Positions 1 through 13,819 of a DNA stretch of 64,000 nucleotides are shown here, one piece after another. Origin of the DNA: Nitrosospira sp. 56-18 (GTDB taxonomy: Bacteria; Pseudomonadota; Gammaproteobacteria; Burkholderiales; Nitrosomonadaceae); NCBI GenBank assembly GCA_001899235.1, contig MKVR01000014.1, positions 58,350-122,349 on the forward strand. The letters run 5' to 3'. The translations under genes were made by a program, and so were the position numbers. Position 1 is the first letter of the stretch; each line of letters begins with the position of its first letter. The notes beneath the pieces were generated by a model. The model was not told the DNA's origin. It did no database searches and saw only the letters and a list, made by a program, of their open reading frames with translations.

Positions 1-2849
<2,849 letters not shown>

Positions 2850-2895
2850 TGCTGCAATGATCCCAAATCCGGCAGTTGTCTCTACGCAGCCATAC

Positions 2896-4041
2896 TCATG
2901 GTTTGCGTCCTGTTTCCATCAGGCCCGTGAATTTCTCGAACAAATAATCCATATCGTGCGGACCAGGACTGACTTCAGGATGTCCCTGAAAGCAGAACGC
3001 GCGGGCGCCAGCCAGCTCGAACCCCTGGAGGCTGCCGTCAAACAATGACACATGCGTAATACGAGCATGCTGTGGCAGGCTATCGATATCGACCGCAAAG
3101 CCGTGGTTCTGGCTGGTAATCATGACTCTTCCGCTATCGAGATCCTGCACCGGATGATTGGCTCCATGATGTCCGAATTTCATTTTCATGGTCCTGGCGC
3201 CGCTGGCCAGACCCAGCAATTGATGCCCCATGCATACTCCGAAAATAGGGACGTCATTATCCAGCAGTTTTTTGGTGGCGGCGATAGCGTAATCGCAAGG
3301 CTCGGGATCGCCCGGGCCGTTGGAAAGAAACACGCCATTGGGGTGCAATGCCAGAATCTCTTCGGCGGACGTGCTGGCTGGCAAGACGGTGACTCTGCAA
3401 TTGTGCTGAGCCAATTTTCGAAGCAGATTGCGCTTGATTCCAAAATCCAGCGCGGCAACGTGAAAGCGCGGGTTTTGCCGAAGAACAGGACTCCTTCCCC
3501 GCTCCCATTCTCCTTCGATCCACTCATAGCGTTTATCGCAGCTCACCTCCCTCGCGAGATCCATTCCCACCAGCCCTGGAAACGATCTCGCCCGTTCCAG
3601 CGCTTCCGCTTCATCGACGAAGCCAGCCATGAGGCATCCCGATTGCGCACCTTTCTCGCGCAGTATGCGCGTGAGCTTGCGGGTATCGATATCGGCAATC
3701 GCGACCACCTCCCGCTGCCTGAGATATTCAGGCAAGGTCTGCGTTTGCCGCCAATTGCTGGAAAGTATCGGCAAATCTCGGATAATGAGTCCTGCCGCAA
3801 ATACCCGATCGTCGCTGCCGGATTCGATATCTTCGAAATTGGCTCCTGTATTGCCGATATGAGGATAAGTCAGCGTGATGATCTGCCTGCAGTAGGAGGG
3901 GTCGGTAAGAATTTCCTGATAACCCGTCATGGACGTGTTGAACACCACCTCGCCGACACTGGCTCCATCCGCTCCGATGGAGATGCCACGAAAAATTGTG
4001 CCGTCGGCAAGCGCGAGAACGGCAAACGGGCGTTGTAACAA
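2896..4041 (-). CDS. carA: Carbamoyl-phosphate synthase small (glutaminase) subunit
   Basis: Hydrolyses glutamine and channels ammonia to CarB. The N-terminal CPSase_sm domain contains [20 protein letters not shown]. The C-terminal class I glutamine amidotransferase shows the nucleophile motif [13 protein letters not shown] and the His/Glu pair in [12 protein letters not shown]. The frame is open to an ATG at 4071, but I prefer the TTG at 4041: AGGAG lies 7 nt upstream of it, and the protein then starts [15 protein letters not shown], matching where the family begins. The ATG start would add ten residues with no obvious ribosome-binding site. The gene is transcribed toward carB. Confidence 0.95.
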   Translation of the reverse strand: MLQRPFAVLALADGTIFRGISIGADGASVGEVVFNTSMTGYQEILTDPSYCRQIITLTYPHIGNTGANFEDIESGSDDRVFAAGLIIRDLPILSSNWRQTQTLPEYLRQREVVAIADIDTRKLTRILREKGAQSGCLMAGFVDEAEALERARSFPGLVGMDLAREVSCDKRYEWIEGEWERGRSPVLRQNPRFHVAALDFGIKRNLLRKLAQHNCRVTVLPASTSAEEILALHPNGVFLSNGPGDPEPCDYAIAATKKLLDNDVPIFGVCMGHQLLGLASGARTMKMKFGHHGANHPVQDLDSGRVMITSQNHGFAVDIDSLPQHARITHVSLFDGSLQGFELAGARAFCFQGHPEVSPGPHDMDYLFEKFTGLMETGRKP

Positions 4042-4199
4042 CGGAAAACTCCTGGAATGAGGACAAGGCATGGAAACAGGGCAGGCAGTGTCGACCCTGT
4101 CGATGAAGGCGAATTATACGTTGAAAAGGATGCTTGCTCAACGAAGCCGCCACGTGCCCGGCTGGGGAGAGAATAGCGAGCGCCAGCGCAGAAGATGGC

Positions 4200-5006
4200 C
4201 TAACGCAGCGCCAGCACGTCCTGCATATCGAACAGGCCGCTTTGCTTGTGCGCCAGAAAGCGGGCAGCCCGCATGGCCCCTGCGGCAAAGGTGGCGCGAC
4301 TCCCGGCCTTGTGCGAAATTTCCATGCGCTCGCCCGGCCCGGCAAACAACACCGTGTGGTCGCCAATGATATCGCCTCCGCGCACGGTGGAAAAACCGAT
4401 CGCTCCAGGGACTCGCTCACCGGTAATACCCTCCCGTCCGTATATCGCAACTTCGGAGAGATTTTTTCCACGTGCCTCCGCCGCCACTTCACCCATGCGC
4501 AAGGCGGTGCCGGAAGGAGCATCGACCTTGTGGCGATGATGCGCCTCCATGATCTCGATATCGTAATCCTCTTGGAGCACCCTGGCCGCCAATTCCACCA
4601 GCTTGAGCGTAACGTTTACTCCAACGCTCATATTGGGAGCCAGCACAATCGGAATATGTTGCGAGGCAGCGCGGATTTCTTCTTTTTGCTTCACGGAAAA
4701 ACCGGTGGTGCCGACAACCATTTTTACTCGTTCTGTCCGGCATACATCGAGATGCATGAGCGTGCCTTCAGGGCGGGTAAAATCGATCAGCACATCGCAG
4801 CCTGGAAGAGCAAGGGCGGCATCGTCCGTAATATGGACGCCGCAAGCCGTGCCGATCAACTCACCCGCATCCCTTCCCAGATAAGGGCTGCCGGTCTGAT
4901 CGAGGGCAGCGCATAATCGCATGCCCTCACCCTGCATTACGGCTTCCAGCAACACGCGTCCCATTCGGCCTGAACTTCCGGCGATTGCGATATTCAATGT
5001 CGTCAT
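4200..5006 (-). CDS. dapB: 4-hydroxy-tetrahydrodipicolinate reductase
   Basis: NAD(P)H-dependent reductase of the diaminopimelate/lysine pathway. The Rossmann motif [12 protein letters not shown] is at the N-terminus. The family signature [16 protein letters not shown] carries the catalytic His and Lys. At 268 aa it has the usual length. The frame runs on upstream to 5063, but the ATG at 5006 is preceded by GAGAG and places the Rossmann motif at the usual distance from the start. It sits between bamE and carA, all on the minus strand; this bamE-dapB-carA-carB order is common in betaproteobacteria. Confidence 0.95.
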   Translation of the reverse strand: MTTLNIAIAGSSGRMGRVLLEAVMQGEGMRLCAALDQTGSPYLGRDAGELIGTACGVHITDDAALALPGCDVLIDFTRPEGTLMHLDVCRTERVKMVVGTTGFSVKQKEEIRAASQHIPIVLAPNMSVGVNVTLKLVELAARVLQEDYDIEIMEAHHRHKVDAPSGTALRMGEVAAEARGKNLSEVAIYGREGITGERVPGAIGFSTVRGGDIIGDHTVLFAGPGERMEISHKAGSRATFAAGAMRAARFLAHKQSGLFDMQDVLALR

Positions 5007-5059
5007 TTCCACTCTCTCGCCGTTATCAGCGGTTGATTGCCTACCCATTGCTGCTGCCG

Positions 5060-5767
5060 TCACTCCTTGGGCTGATCCGCCTCTCCCTCTCCGGTATCCA
5101 GGGCTTGCGACGGCGCCTGCCGGGTGCTCCGGGCGATTGCGTGGGCCGACTGAGCACCTGTCAAGGCGGCGCCTCCGTCCTCTTTGATAACCGGCCGGGC
5201 GGCTTCCGCCGGTTGAGGCAAGACCGCGGCCTGCATCGGCATTTGTCCGGAACCAGGCGGGACCGGCGAACCCGCGGCTGGAACCTGGGGTAGAACCGCT
5301 GCTTGTGGGGTCGTCGGGACGAATGCTGAAGCAGCGCGTTCCGGTTCGGATACAATCGCAGACGCAGCGCCTGCTTGCGTGGCTGCGCTGCGAAGCTCCT
5401 CGGCCGGGCTGGCCGGTTCAGCGGGGGGTGCTGGAGCGAAAGCAATCGAAGGCGAAAACGTGCCATCGATACGCACCAGCTTATCGCCCTCGAAAAACAC
5501 GGTCAGCTTCCGCTGCTCCACCAGCTGCCCCCTTTGCTCAAGCCGATAAATATAATCCCAGCGGTTTTCATGAAACGGGTCGCTGATCAAAGGCGAACCA
5601 AGCACAAAGCGCACCTGCGAGCGGGACATGCCGGGCTTTAGCTTATCCACCATATCCTGGGTAATGACGTTACCCTGCTGAATCTCGATTTTGTATAGTA
5701 CGGATGGAACAGACGAACATCCGGCAAGCGATAGCAATACAAGCAGCGGAAGTATTCTTGCGCGCAT
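5060..5767 (-). CDS. bamE: Outer membrane assembly lipoprotein BamE with long C-terminal extension
   Basis: Lipoprotein of the BAM complex that inserts beta-barrel proteins into the outer membrane. The start at 5767 gives [17 protein letters not shown], a short signal with the lipobox LAGC; an ATG at 5788 would add seven residues. The SmpA/OmlA domain follows ([18 protein letters not shown], then [13 protein letters not shown]). After about residue 115 comes a roughly 120-residue tail rich in Ala, Pro and Gln, with no counterpart in the enterobacterial protein of about 113 aa. The gene diverges from fur. Confidence 0.9.
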   Translation of the reverse strand: MRARILPLLVLLSLAGCSSVPSVLYKIEIQQGNVITQDMVDKLKPGMSRSQVRFVLGSPLISDPFHENRWDYIYRLEQRGQLVEQRKLTVFFEGDKLVRIDGTFSPSIAFAPAPPAEPASPAEELRSAATQAGAASAIVSEPERAASAFVPTTPQAAVLPQVPAAGSPVPPGSGQMPMQAAVLPQPAEAARPVIKEDGGAALTGAQSAHAIARSTRQAPSQALDTGEGEADQPKE

Positions 5768-5834
5768 CGAGGCAGCGTATGTCTTCAAAACAAACCAGTG
5801 TAGTGAATCGTAAATTCATTGCATAAAAACCCCC

Positions 5835-5916
5835 GTCATTCCGGACGCCGCGCCAGCGGCGAGCCGGAATCCAGAGCTTTTTCAAGCTACCGGATTCAAG
5901 CCTTCGCGGAAATGAC
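5835..5916. repeat. REP-like palindromic intergenic repeat
   Basis: The core at 5838-5870 is a hairpin: ATTCCGG and GCCGC pair with GCGGC and CCGGAAT, with a two-base mismatch. The larger unit begins GTCATT and ends AATGAC, so the whole 82 bp is itself imperfectly palindromic. Such GTCATTCCGG-type repeats are common in proteobacterial spacers. It lies in the bamE-fur spacer just before a MITE copy. Confidence 0.7.
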
Positions 5917-5952
5917 CCAAGTATTTATTCAACGTATTTCCGGTTCAGGATA

Positions 5953-6251
5953 CCAGGGAAGCGCTGAACAAATTCTCGCTGCGCGCGTTGCTGGTAAAAT
6001 CGGGATGATCATAAGGTGCAACGAGGTCCGCAGCTGGGCAACGATGCAGAAGAGCACCTAAACTCCCCCTGGGGCGCCGCTCGAGGAGTCTCTGCAAGGT
6101 GGAGGTTGGAGCGGCAAGGATGCCCGGACCGCCGGCAAGGTTGGCGCAGCCGCAATCCGCCATGCGGTCCAATTGCGCCGCCTTTCAGCATACCATCCCA
6201 CCCAGCGACGCTGCCGTCGCACCCGCGAAAACTTGTTCAGGGATTCCCTAA
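5953..6251. mobile_element. MITE-like element, copy A
   Basis: Terminal inverted repeats: GGAAGCGCTGAACAAATT at 5957 and, reading in from 6247 on the other strand, GGAATCCCTGAACAAG. It shares the internal block GTTGCTGGTAAAATCGGGAT with the copies at 37.7, 58.8 and 59.8 kb. The flanking tetranucleotides are CCAG on the left and CTAA on the right. No coding capacity is seen. The right end is about 40 bp upstream of the fur start, so it probably lies in or next to the fur promoter region. Confidence 0.8.
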
Positions 6252-6291
6252 CGTTATATGATACAGCAAAACAACCCGATGGATGGACGCC

Positions 6292-6747
6292 ATGAGTAAA
6301 TCGAACGACCTCAAAACCATGGGCCTGAAGGCGACCCTGCCGAGGTTGCGCATCCTGAGCCTATTTGAAAGCAGTCCCGTGCGCCATCTGTCCGCGGAAG
6401 ATGTCTACAAGACACTCATCAGTGAGGGAGAAGACATCGGTCTCGCAACCGTATATCGCGTGCTCACCCAGTTCGAGCAAGCTGGCCTGCTGGAGCGCCA
6501 CCATTTTGAAGGGGGAAAAGCTGTTTTTGAACTTGCCAGCACCACCCACCACGACCATCTGGTATGCCTGCAATGTGGAAGGGTTGAAGAATTTTACGAT
6601 GCCGAAATCGAAAAACGGCAAGCCAGGATTGCCAAAGATCGTGGTTTCATCATCCATGAACACTCGCTATCGCTTTATGCGGATTGTACCAAGCCCGCGT
6701 GCCCGCATCGAAAAACCGAGGACCGGGGAATCGCCGAAAGAAGCTGA
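6292..6747 (+). CDS. fur: Ferric uptake regulator Fur
   Basis: Metal-sensing winged-helix repressor. The DNA-binding half includes [16 protein letters not shown] and [19 protein letters not shown]. The metal and dimerisation half has [18 protein letters not shown] with the CxxC pair, and a second pair in CTKPAC. I use the ATG at 6292 (MSKSND); an in-frame ATG at 6283 would add MDA. The 151-residue protein has normal length. It diverges from bamE, a conserved arrangement. Confidence 0.95.
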   Translation: MSKSNDLKTMGLKATLPRLRILSLFESSPVRHLSAEDVYKTLISEGEDIGLATVYRVLTQFEQAGLLERHHFEGGKAVFELASTTHHDHLVCLQCGRVEEFYDAEIEKRQARIAKDRGFIIHEHSLSLYADCTKPACPHRKTEDRGIAERS

Positions 6748-6884
6748 GCCTGCTTTTCCCTTTTTTGATTCCGATGGAAGCCCGGCTGGCGGCAGCAAGA
6801 ACACTTCTCTTGCATAATCCTGAATGAAGCTTCGGACACCGGCGCAACTCCTCCGTTCTCCGGGTCGCCGAGGCGCGAGGTCGG

Positions 6885-6912
6885 TTAAGGAAGCGCTGAA
6901 CAAATCCCCGCT
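6885..6912. repeat. Solo left end of the MITE family, copy B
   Basis: TTAA followed by GGAAGCGCTGAACAAATC and CCCGCTGGCGC, matching the outermost part of the full copies. I could not find a matching right end before ilvB, so this is a remnant or a one-ended truncation. It lies between fur and the ilvB promoter. Confidence 0.65.
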
Positions 6913-7001
6913 GGCGCAGCGTCCCCTCCTACTTCGGAAGAATACCCCGGAAATCGCTGTTATCCCTGAGTCTCTTCGCGCCGCCAGCCGTTGGATAGGG
7001 G

Positions 7002-7030
7002 TTGACCAGCGGCTCGCTAACCGTTACTGT
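7002..7030 (+). promoter_or_regulatory. Candidate sigma-70 promoter of ilvB
   Basis: TTGACC at 7002-7007, a 17-nt spacer, then TACTGT at 7025-7030, about 50 bp ahead of the ilvB ATG, which has AGGAAAGC as ribosome-binding site. I see no leader peptide with a run of branched-chain codons and no attenuator hairpin. Confidence 0.45.
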
Positions 7031-7080
7031 TCAGTATTTTTTCATTATTTCTGGCAGCACCTATTTGGATTCAGGAAAGC

Positions 7081-8784
7081 ATGGAAACGGAATTGACGGG
7101 CGCTGAGATTACAGTGCGTTGTTTGCAGAAAGAAGGGGTCGATTATATTTTTGGCTACCCCGGCGGCGCCGTGCTATTCATTTACGATGAACTGTTCAAG
7201 CAGGACAAAGTCAGGCATGTCCTGGTACGGCATGAGCAGGCAGCCGTACATGCCGCCGACGGCTACGCGCGCTCCAGCAACAAGGTAGGGGTGGCACTGG
7301 TCACGTCCGGACCTGGCGTAACCAATGCGGTAACAGGCATCGCCACCGCCTACATGGATTCGATTCCGCTGGTGGTCATCAGCGGGCAGGTTCCTACCCA
7401 CGCCATAGGGCTGGATGCGTTTCAGGAAGTCGATACCGTAGGCATCACGCGTCCCTGCGTCAAACATAACTTTCTGGTCAAGGAGATCGGGGAACTGGCG
7501 GCAACCATTAAAAAAGCCTTCTATATCGCATCCACCGGTCGCCCAGGCCCCGTGCTGGTTGACATTCCAAAGGACGTGAGCCAGCAGACGACAGTATTCA
7601 GGTACCCCGAAAGTGTCGCCATGCGATCCTACAATCCCGTCACGAAAGGGCATTCCGGACAGATAAAAAAAGCGGTCCAGCTGATACTCGGCGCGAAGCG
7701 CCCCATGATATACGCGGGGGGAGGCGTCATCCTGAGCGATGCCGCCCCGCAGTTGACGGAGCTCGTGCAAATGCTGGGGTTTCCGTGCACGAACACCTTG
7801 ATGGGGCTGGGAGGCTACCCCGCGACCGATCCGCGGTTCGTGGGTATGCTGGGCATGCACGGAACATACGAAGCCAACATGGCAATGCAGCATTGTGATG
7901 TACTGGTAGCAATAGGCGCCCGCTTCGATGATCGCGTCATCGGCAATCCCAAGCATTTCTTCAATGAGGAACGCAGGATCATACACATCGATATCGATCC
8001 CTCGTCCATCTCCAAGCGTGTAAAGGTGGATGTTCCCATTGTTGGCAGCGTCTCCGATGTACTGGTCGAGTTGATAAAACAGCTCAAATCCCGCAAAGAG
8101 ACGGTGGACCAGGCCGCACTCGATGCATGGTGGGCACAAATCGAGTCGTGGCGCTCCCGCGACTGCCTCAAATATGATCGCGAGGCTCCGGTCATCAAGC
8201 CGCAAATGGTCATTGAGAAACTCTACAAGGTCACTGGTGGAAATGCTTTCATCACCTCGGATGTAGGCCAGCACCAGATGTGGGCGGCGCAGTTTTACAA
8301 GTTCGACAAGCCACGCCGCTGGATCAATTCCGGGGGTCTGGGGACCATGGGCTTCGGCCTTCCCGCAGCGATGGGCGTGCAATTCGCCAATCCCGGAAGT
8401 CCCGTGGCCTGCGTTACCGGGGAAGCCAGTATTCAAATGTGCATCCAGGAATTATCCACCTGCAAGCAATACAATCTCCCGATCAAAATCATCAACCTGA
8501 ACAATCGCTACATGGGCATGGTGCGGCAATGGCAGGAATTTTTTCATGGCAATCGTTATGCCGAATCGTATATGGATGCGCTTCCTGACTTCGTCAGGCT
8601 GGCCGAGAGCTACGGCCATGTCGGCATGAAAATCCAGCAGCCGGGCGATGTCGAGGACGCATTGCGAGAGGCTTTCGGGCTTAAAGACAAACTCGTATTC
8701 ATGGATTTTGTCACCGACCAGACGGAAAACGTCTTCCCCATGGTGCCAGGGGGCAAAGGCCTCTCCGAAATGATTCTGGTATAG
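7081..8784 (+). CDS. ilvB: Acetolactate synthase large (catalytic) subunit
   Basis: TPP-dependent condensation of two pyruvates, or pyruvate and 2-oxobutyrate, the first common step of branched-chain amino acid synthesis. The N-terminal PYR domain contains FGYPGGAVLFIYDEL and the catalytic Glu in RHEQAAVHAADGYAR. The C-terminal PP domain has GEASIQMCIQELSTC followed by INLNNRYMGMVRQWQEFF; Glu replaces the usual Asp in the GD(G/A)S cofactor motif. The 567 aa length is typical. ilvH begins 2 nt after the stop codon, so the two are translationally linked. The symbol ilvI would be equally defensible. Confidence 0.96.
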   Translation: METELTGAEITVRCLQKEGVDYIFGYPGGAVLFIYDELFKQDKVRHVLVRHEQAAVHAADGYARSSNKVGVALVTSGPGVTNAVTGIATAYMDSIPLVVISGQVPTHAIGLDAFQEVDTVGITRPCVKHNFLVKEIGELAATIKKAFYIASTGRPGPVLVDIPKDVSQQTTVFRYPESVAMRSYNPVTKGHSGQIKKAVQLILGAKRPMIYAGGGVILSDAAPQLTELVQMLGFPCTNTLMGLGGYPATDPRFVGMLGMHGTYEANMAMQHCDVLVAIGARFDDRVIGNPKHFFNEERRIIHIDIDPSSISKRVKVDVPIVGSVSDVLVELIKQLKSRKETVDQAALDAWWAQIESWRSRDCLKYDREAPVIKPQMVIEKLYKVTGGNAFITSDVGQHQMWAAQFYKFDKPRRWINSGGLGTMGFGLPAAMGVQFANPGSPVACVTGEASIQMCIQELSTCKQYNLPIKIINLNNRYMGMVRQWQEFFHGNRYAESYMDALPDFVRLAESYGHVGMKIQQPGDVEDALREAFGLKDKLVFMDFVTDQTENVFPMVPGGKGLSEMILV

Positions 8785-8786
8785 AC

Positions 8787-9278
8787 ATGCGCCACATCAT
8801 CTCACTGCTCATGGAAAACGAGGCGGGCGCCCTATCCCGCGTCGCCGGCCTGTTTTCCTCTCGAGCCTATAACATCGAATCGCTTACGGTGGCGCCAACG
8901 GAAGACCCGACCTTGTCACGCATGACCGTGGTTACCACGGGGTCAGACGACGTGGTCGAGCAGATCACGAAGCAATTGAACAAGCTGATCGAAGTAGTCA
9001 AAGTTGTGGATTTAAGCGAAGGCGATCATATCGAGCGCGAGATGATGCTGATAAAGCTGCGGGCGGTAGGCGAAGATCGCCAGGAAATAAAACGCATGGC
9101 CGATATCTTTCGCGGCCGCATCATTGACGTTACGGATAAGTCCTACACTATCGAGCTGACGGGTACGGGGTCAAAGCTCGATGCGTTTCTCGATGGGGTC
9201 AACCGCAGCGCCATCCTGGAGACGGTGCGTACCGGTGCGTCGGGTATCGGCCGGGGCGAGCGGATACTTAAGGTTTAA
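8787..9278 (+). CDS. ilvH: Acetolactate synthase small (regulatory) subunit
   Basis: Binds the end-product valine and raises the activity of the large subunit. The N-terminal ACT domain reads HIISLLMENEAGALSRVAGL and continues FSSRAYNIESLTV. The family C-terminal domain ends in RGERILKV. At 163 aa it has normal length. The stop codon TAA (9276-9278) lies in the TTAA that flanks the left end of a MITE copy, so the element inserted exactly at the end of the gene. Confidence 0.96.
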   Translation: MRHIISLLMENEAGALSRVAGLFSSRAYNIESLTVAPTEDPTLSRMTVVTTGSDDVVEQITKQLNKLIEVVKVVDLSEGDHIEREMMLIKLRAVGEDRQEIKRMADIFRGRIIDVTDKSYTIELTGTGSKLDAFLDGVNRSAILETVRTGASGIGRGERILKV

Positions 9279-9556
9279 GGGAGCGCTGAATAAATCTCTG
9301 GTGGCGCGGCGGTGGCTTTGCGGGATGGGATGCGCCGAAAAGCGACGACGCGAATGGTTGATCCCCTTCGTCAGGAGCCTGACAAGGCAGACCGCTCGCA
9401 AAGCCCCGCCCCATAAGGGTTGTGGTAAAATCGCATGCTCATGGCGTTGCACTCCCTGGCATCGTAGGCCCAGCTACGACCTGTGTCGCGCGCCTTATGA
9501 TCATCCGGATTTTACCGGCAACGCGCTCAGCGAGGATTTATTCAGCGTTTCCTCAA
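9275..9556. mobile_element. MITE-like element, copy C, between ilvH and ilvC
   Basis: The left flank TTAA overlaps the ilvH stop. The left end is GGGAGCGCTGAATAAATC, and the right end reads GATTTATTCAGCGTTTCC to 9552, flanked by TCAA (one base from TTAA). The interior is the reverse complement of copy F at 59.8 kb (shared CCCCGCCCCATAAGGGTTG and CGTCAGGAGCCTGACAAGG), so this copy is in the opposite orientation. It fills most of the 363-bp ilvH-ilvC spacer. Confidence 0.88.
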
Positions 9557-9638
9557 GATCATTCTGCCATAGGCTGGCCCATGCCCTGGTGTTGTCTCTC
9601 GTCAACCCTTTGACGCTTTTCCATTTTACAGAAGGTGA

Positions 9639-10658
<1,020 letters not shown>

Positions 10659-10841
10659 CATCGCGCAGGTGGATGGGAGGCGGCGGGCAACGCCATTTTT
10701 CATATGTGATGCGCAGCCTTCCAGATGTCATCCCATCCCTTCTGCACCTCTTTTTCTGACGCTGATGCTATTTATCCGCTATCCATATAAACGGGCTATC
10801 ACTCGTTTTACCATCCTCCGCCCTTCCAGCGGCTTGCGCAG

Positions 10842-11609
10842 ATGACGCATGAACCACAGTCCCGCCTCGTTCTCAGATCCAAGCTGCGGCGGCGCGGAAT
10901 CTATCTCCTTCCGAACCTGTTCACCACTGCTGCACTATTCGCCGGATTTTATGCGATCGTGCAAGCGATGAATGGGCGGTTCGAACACTCGGCAGTTTCC
11001 ATTTTCATTGCCATGGTGCTGGACGGGCTGGATGGCCGCGTGGCACGCCTTACTCATACCCAGAGCGAATTCGGCGCGGAATACGACAGCCTGGCGGACA
11101 TGGTTTCGTTTGGCGCTGCCCCAGCACTGGTCATATATGAGTGGGCGCTGAAAGGCATGGGTAAACTCGGATGGATCGCAGCATTCATCTATTGCGTATC
11201 CGCGGCGCTGCGCCTTGCACGTTTCAACACCAATGCAGAAGTGATCGACAAGCGTTTTTTTCAGGGATTGCCCACCCCCGCGGCTGCCGCGCTGATAGCG
11301 GGGCTGGTCTGGGTGATGCTGGACTTCGATATCGCAGGGTCCGATGTCAGATGGCTTGCATGGTGCATCACACTGTTCGCTGGGCTGACCATGGTCAGCA
11401 ATCTCCCCTATTACAGTGGAAAAGAGATCAATCTGCGCAAAAGCGTGCCATTCATCACCGTGTTGCTGCTGGCGCTGTTCTTTTTTGTGCTGATACCCAG
11501 CCATCCGCCGGTCGTTCTCTTCTGTCTTTTCCTTCTCTACGCGTTGTCCGGCTATGGTCTTCGGCTTTGGCGGCTGATGAAGAGAAAAAGGATGAGTGCT
11601 CCGCAATAG
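10842..11609 (+). CDS. pssA: CDP-diacylglycerol-serine O-phosphatidyltransferase
   Basis: Integral membrane enzyme making phosphatidylserine, the precursor of phosphatidylethanolamine. The CDP-alcohol phosphotransferase signature DG-x2-AR-x8-G-x3-D-x3-D is present as DGLDGRVARLTHTQSEFGAE followed by YDSLAD. Several hydrophobic segments surround it (for example LPNLFTTAALFAGFYAIV and VPFITVLLLALFFFVLIP). The tail is basic. It follows ilvC by 183 bp. The psd gene often found beside it is not in the window, and leuA, its common downstream neighbour, is 20 kb away. Confidence 0.93.
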   Translation: MTHEPQSRLVLRSKLRRRGIYLLPNLFTTAALFAGFYAIVQAMNGRFEHSAVSIFIAMVLDGLDGRVARLTHTQSEFGAEYDSLADMVSFGAAPALVIYEWALKGMGKLGWIAAFIYCVSAALRLARFNTNAEVIDKRFFQGLPTPAAAALIAGLVWVMLDFDIAGSDVRWLAWCITLFAGLTMVSNLPYYSGKEINLRKSVPFITVLLLALFFFVLIPSHPPVVLFCLFLLYALSGYGLRLWRLMKRKRMSAPQ

Positions 11610-11969
11610 ATTGTCCATGCCCGCAAAGGCTTTTCGCGGTACTCGGCGTTCACCCTATATTCTCCTGTATGGTGCGTTCGCTACAACTGCCGGATTCAGG
11701 TTGAACACCGCCTTAACATTTTCTTGATGCCTGCTGTGCTAGATTTCTGAACGCTGGGCTTGCTACACTTCATGGATCGGCCGCGTCCGGAGATAAATGC
11801 CTGGGGCGAGCCGGTTTTGATACCAAGCACCGAATGCCCGACGTGGGGCAGGCGAATGAAACCACATGAAGCCCTGCTCTGCCGTGTGTAACCTATCAAA
11901 CGGACTGCTGGATACTGGCAGATCCTGCCGAACGGGAGCGATCATGAATACACAACGCGTGAGGCTGAC
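11610..11969. other. 360-bp spacer with no recognised feature
   Basis: I see no conserved gene, MITE end, strong terminator or clear promoter between pssA and pgi. Short frames on the minus strand here have no recognisable composition or ribosome-binding site. Confidence 0.4.
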
Positions 11970-13646
11970 ATGAGTGTCGAACCTCCGGTCTCGATTCAAC
12001 CCGGCACCCCATCCCTGACGGAGTTTCCCGCGTGGAAAGCACTCTCATCTCATTTCAAAGCAATCCGTGACAAGCATCTCCGCGAATTTTTTGCGGATGA
12101 CGCCCGGAGGGGCGAGCGCTTCACGGCTGAAGCTGCTGGCCTTTACCTTGACTACTCGAAAAATCGCATTACCGCCGAAACGCTTCGGTTGCTGGTTCAG
12201 CTCGCGGAAGAATGCGGATTGCAAAAGCGCATTGCCGCCATGTTCGAAGGCAAGCCGATCAACTCGACGGAGCGGCGCGCCGTCCTGCATACCGCCTTGC
12301 GCGCACCCAGGGATGCGCAAATCATGGCGGATGGAATCAATGTGGTGCCGGAAGTACACGCAGTGCTTGATCGAATGACGACCTTCGCCAATGAATTATG
12401 CAGCGGCGGATGGCGCGGCCATACCGGCAAACGAATCCGGAACATCGTCAATATCGGCATAGGCGGATCCGACCTGGGGCCGGTAATGGCCTATGAGGCC
12501 TTGCGTGCATACAGCCAGCGAGACATGGTCTTCCGCTTCGTCTCGAATGTGGATGGCACCGATTTCAGGGAAGCCACCAGGGATATCAGCCCCGAGGAAA
12601 CATTATTCATCGTTTGCTCGAAAACATTCACGACCACGGAAACGCTTGCCAACGCCCACGCCGCTCGCCAATGGATGCTGGATGCGTTCGATGATGCGCG
12701 CGCCGTGAGCAAGCACTTCGTTGCCGTCTCCACCAACACCGTGGAAGTCTCGGATTTCGGAATCGACCCGGCAAATATGTTCGGTTTCTGGGATTGGGTG
12801 GGGGGCCGCTATTCGATGGACTCGGCAATAGGTCTTTCAACCATGATTGCCATAGGTCCCCAGAATTTTCGCTCCATGCTGGCAGGCTTTCATGCGATGG
12901 ACGAGCACTTTCGCACTACGCCATTTGACAGGAATCTGCCTGTCATCATGGGGCTGCTGGCAATCTGGTACAACAATTTTTTCGGCAGCGAGACGCTTGC
13001 CGTGCTGCCTTATGACCAATATCTCAAACGCTTTCCGGCTTATCTGCAGCAACTGGCAATGGAAAGCAATGGCAAGCAGGCGAGGCTGGATGGCTTTCCT
13101 GTCAATTACCAGACGTCCCAGATAGTTTGGGGCGAGCCAGGCACCAATGGACAGCACTCGTTCTATCAGTTGATACACCAGGGAACTCGCCTGATCCCAT
13201 GCGACTTCATCGGATTTTGCCAGACGCTTAATCCCCTTGGAAATCATCATGATCTGCTTATGGCCAACCTTTTTGCCCAGACGGAAGCCCTGGCTTTCGG
13301 TAAAACCAGCGAAGAGGTCAAGTCAGAAGGAACGCCCGACTGGCTTTGTCCACATCGGACATTTCCAGGCAATCGCCCGACCAACACGATTCTCGCCGAA
13401 CGCCTCACTCCTTATACGCTCGGAACACTGGTTGCCCTCTATGAGCACGCCGTCTTTACGCAAGGAGCTATCTGGAATATCGATTCCTTCGACCAATGGG
13501 GCGTTGAGCTCGGCAAGGAACTCGCCAAACGCATCGTCAAGGAGATGGCACCCATGGGCGACCCGAATCTGAAGCATGACAGTTCGACCAATGCGCTCAT
13601 CAGGCGTTATGTCGGATGCAGAGACGGGGGCGGGATAACAGGCTGA
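11970..13646 (+). CDS. pgi: Glucose-6-phosphate isomerase
   Basis: Interconverts glucose-6-P and fructose-6-P. Family motifs in order: [20 protein letters not shown], the phosphate-binding [27 protein letters not shown], and the catalytic stretch [19 protein letters not shown]. Near the C-terminus is [17 protein letters not shown] with the active-site Lys. At 558 aa it is full-length. It opens a run of sugar-phosphate genes (pgi, pgm, gnd, zwf) on one strand. Confidence 0.97.
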   Translation: MSVEPPVSIQPGTPSLTEFPAWKALSSHFKAIRDKHLREFFADDARRGERFTAEAAGLYLDYSKNRITAETLRLLVQLAEECGLQKRIAAMFEGKPINSTERRAVLHTALRAPRDAQIMADGINVVPEVHAVLDRMTTFANELCSGGWRGHTGKRIRNIVNIGIGGSDLGPVMAYEALRAYSQRDMVFRFVSNVDGTDFREATRDISPEETLFIVCSKTFTTTETLANAHAARQWMLDAFDDARAVSKHFVAVSTNTVEVSDFGIDPANMFGFWDWVGGRYSMDSAIGLSTMIAIGPQNFRSMLAGFHAMDEHFRTTPFDRNLPVIMGLLAIWYNNFFGSETLAVLPYDQYLKRFPAYLQQLAMESNGKQARLDGFPVNYQTSQIVWGEPGTNGQHSFYQLIHQGTRLIPCDFIGFCQTLNPLGNHHDLLMANLFAQTEALAFGKTSEEVKSEGTPDWLCPHRTFPGNRPTNTILAERLTPYTLGTLVALYEHAVFTQGAIWNIDSFDQWGVELGKELAKRIVKEMAPMGDPNLKHDSSTNALIRRYVGCRDGGGITG

Positions 13647-13819
13647 TCGCGTCTTGAAATAACGGCATCGGGAACCGGGAATGCCGGCACGCCGGCTCCT
13701 CCTGTTATGGTAGCCCGGCTATCTTCGAACCTTGCCAGCGGGCCCGCCAGTTTCTTCTCGTATCAGTTTGATATGTTGTGCTGCAGTTTCTTACCGCCAC
13801 TATTCGAAGCGAGACTATT

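Noticed and set aside
3052..4038. A 328-codon plus-strand frame
   Set aside because: Shadow of carA on the opposite strand; no ribosome-binding site and no recognisable motif.
6913..7080. A right MITE end just before ilvB (GGATTCAGGAAAGC at ~7067)
   Set aside because: Only a few bases agree with the consensus terminus and the segment contains the ilvB ribosome-binding site.
7174..8436. A 420-codon minus-strand frame
   Set aside because: Antisense to ilvB, a result of codon bias in the real gene.
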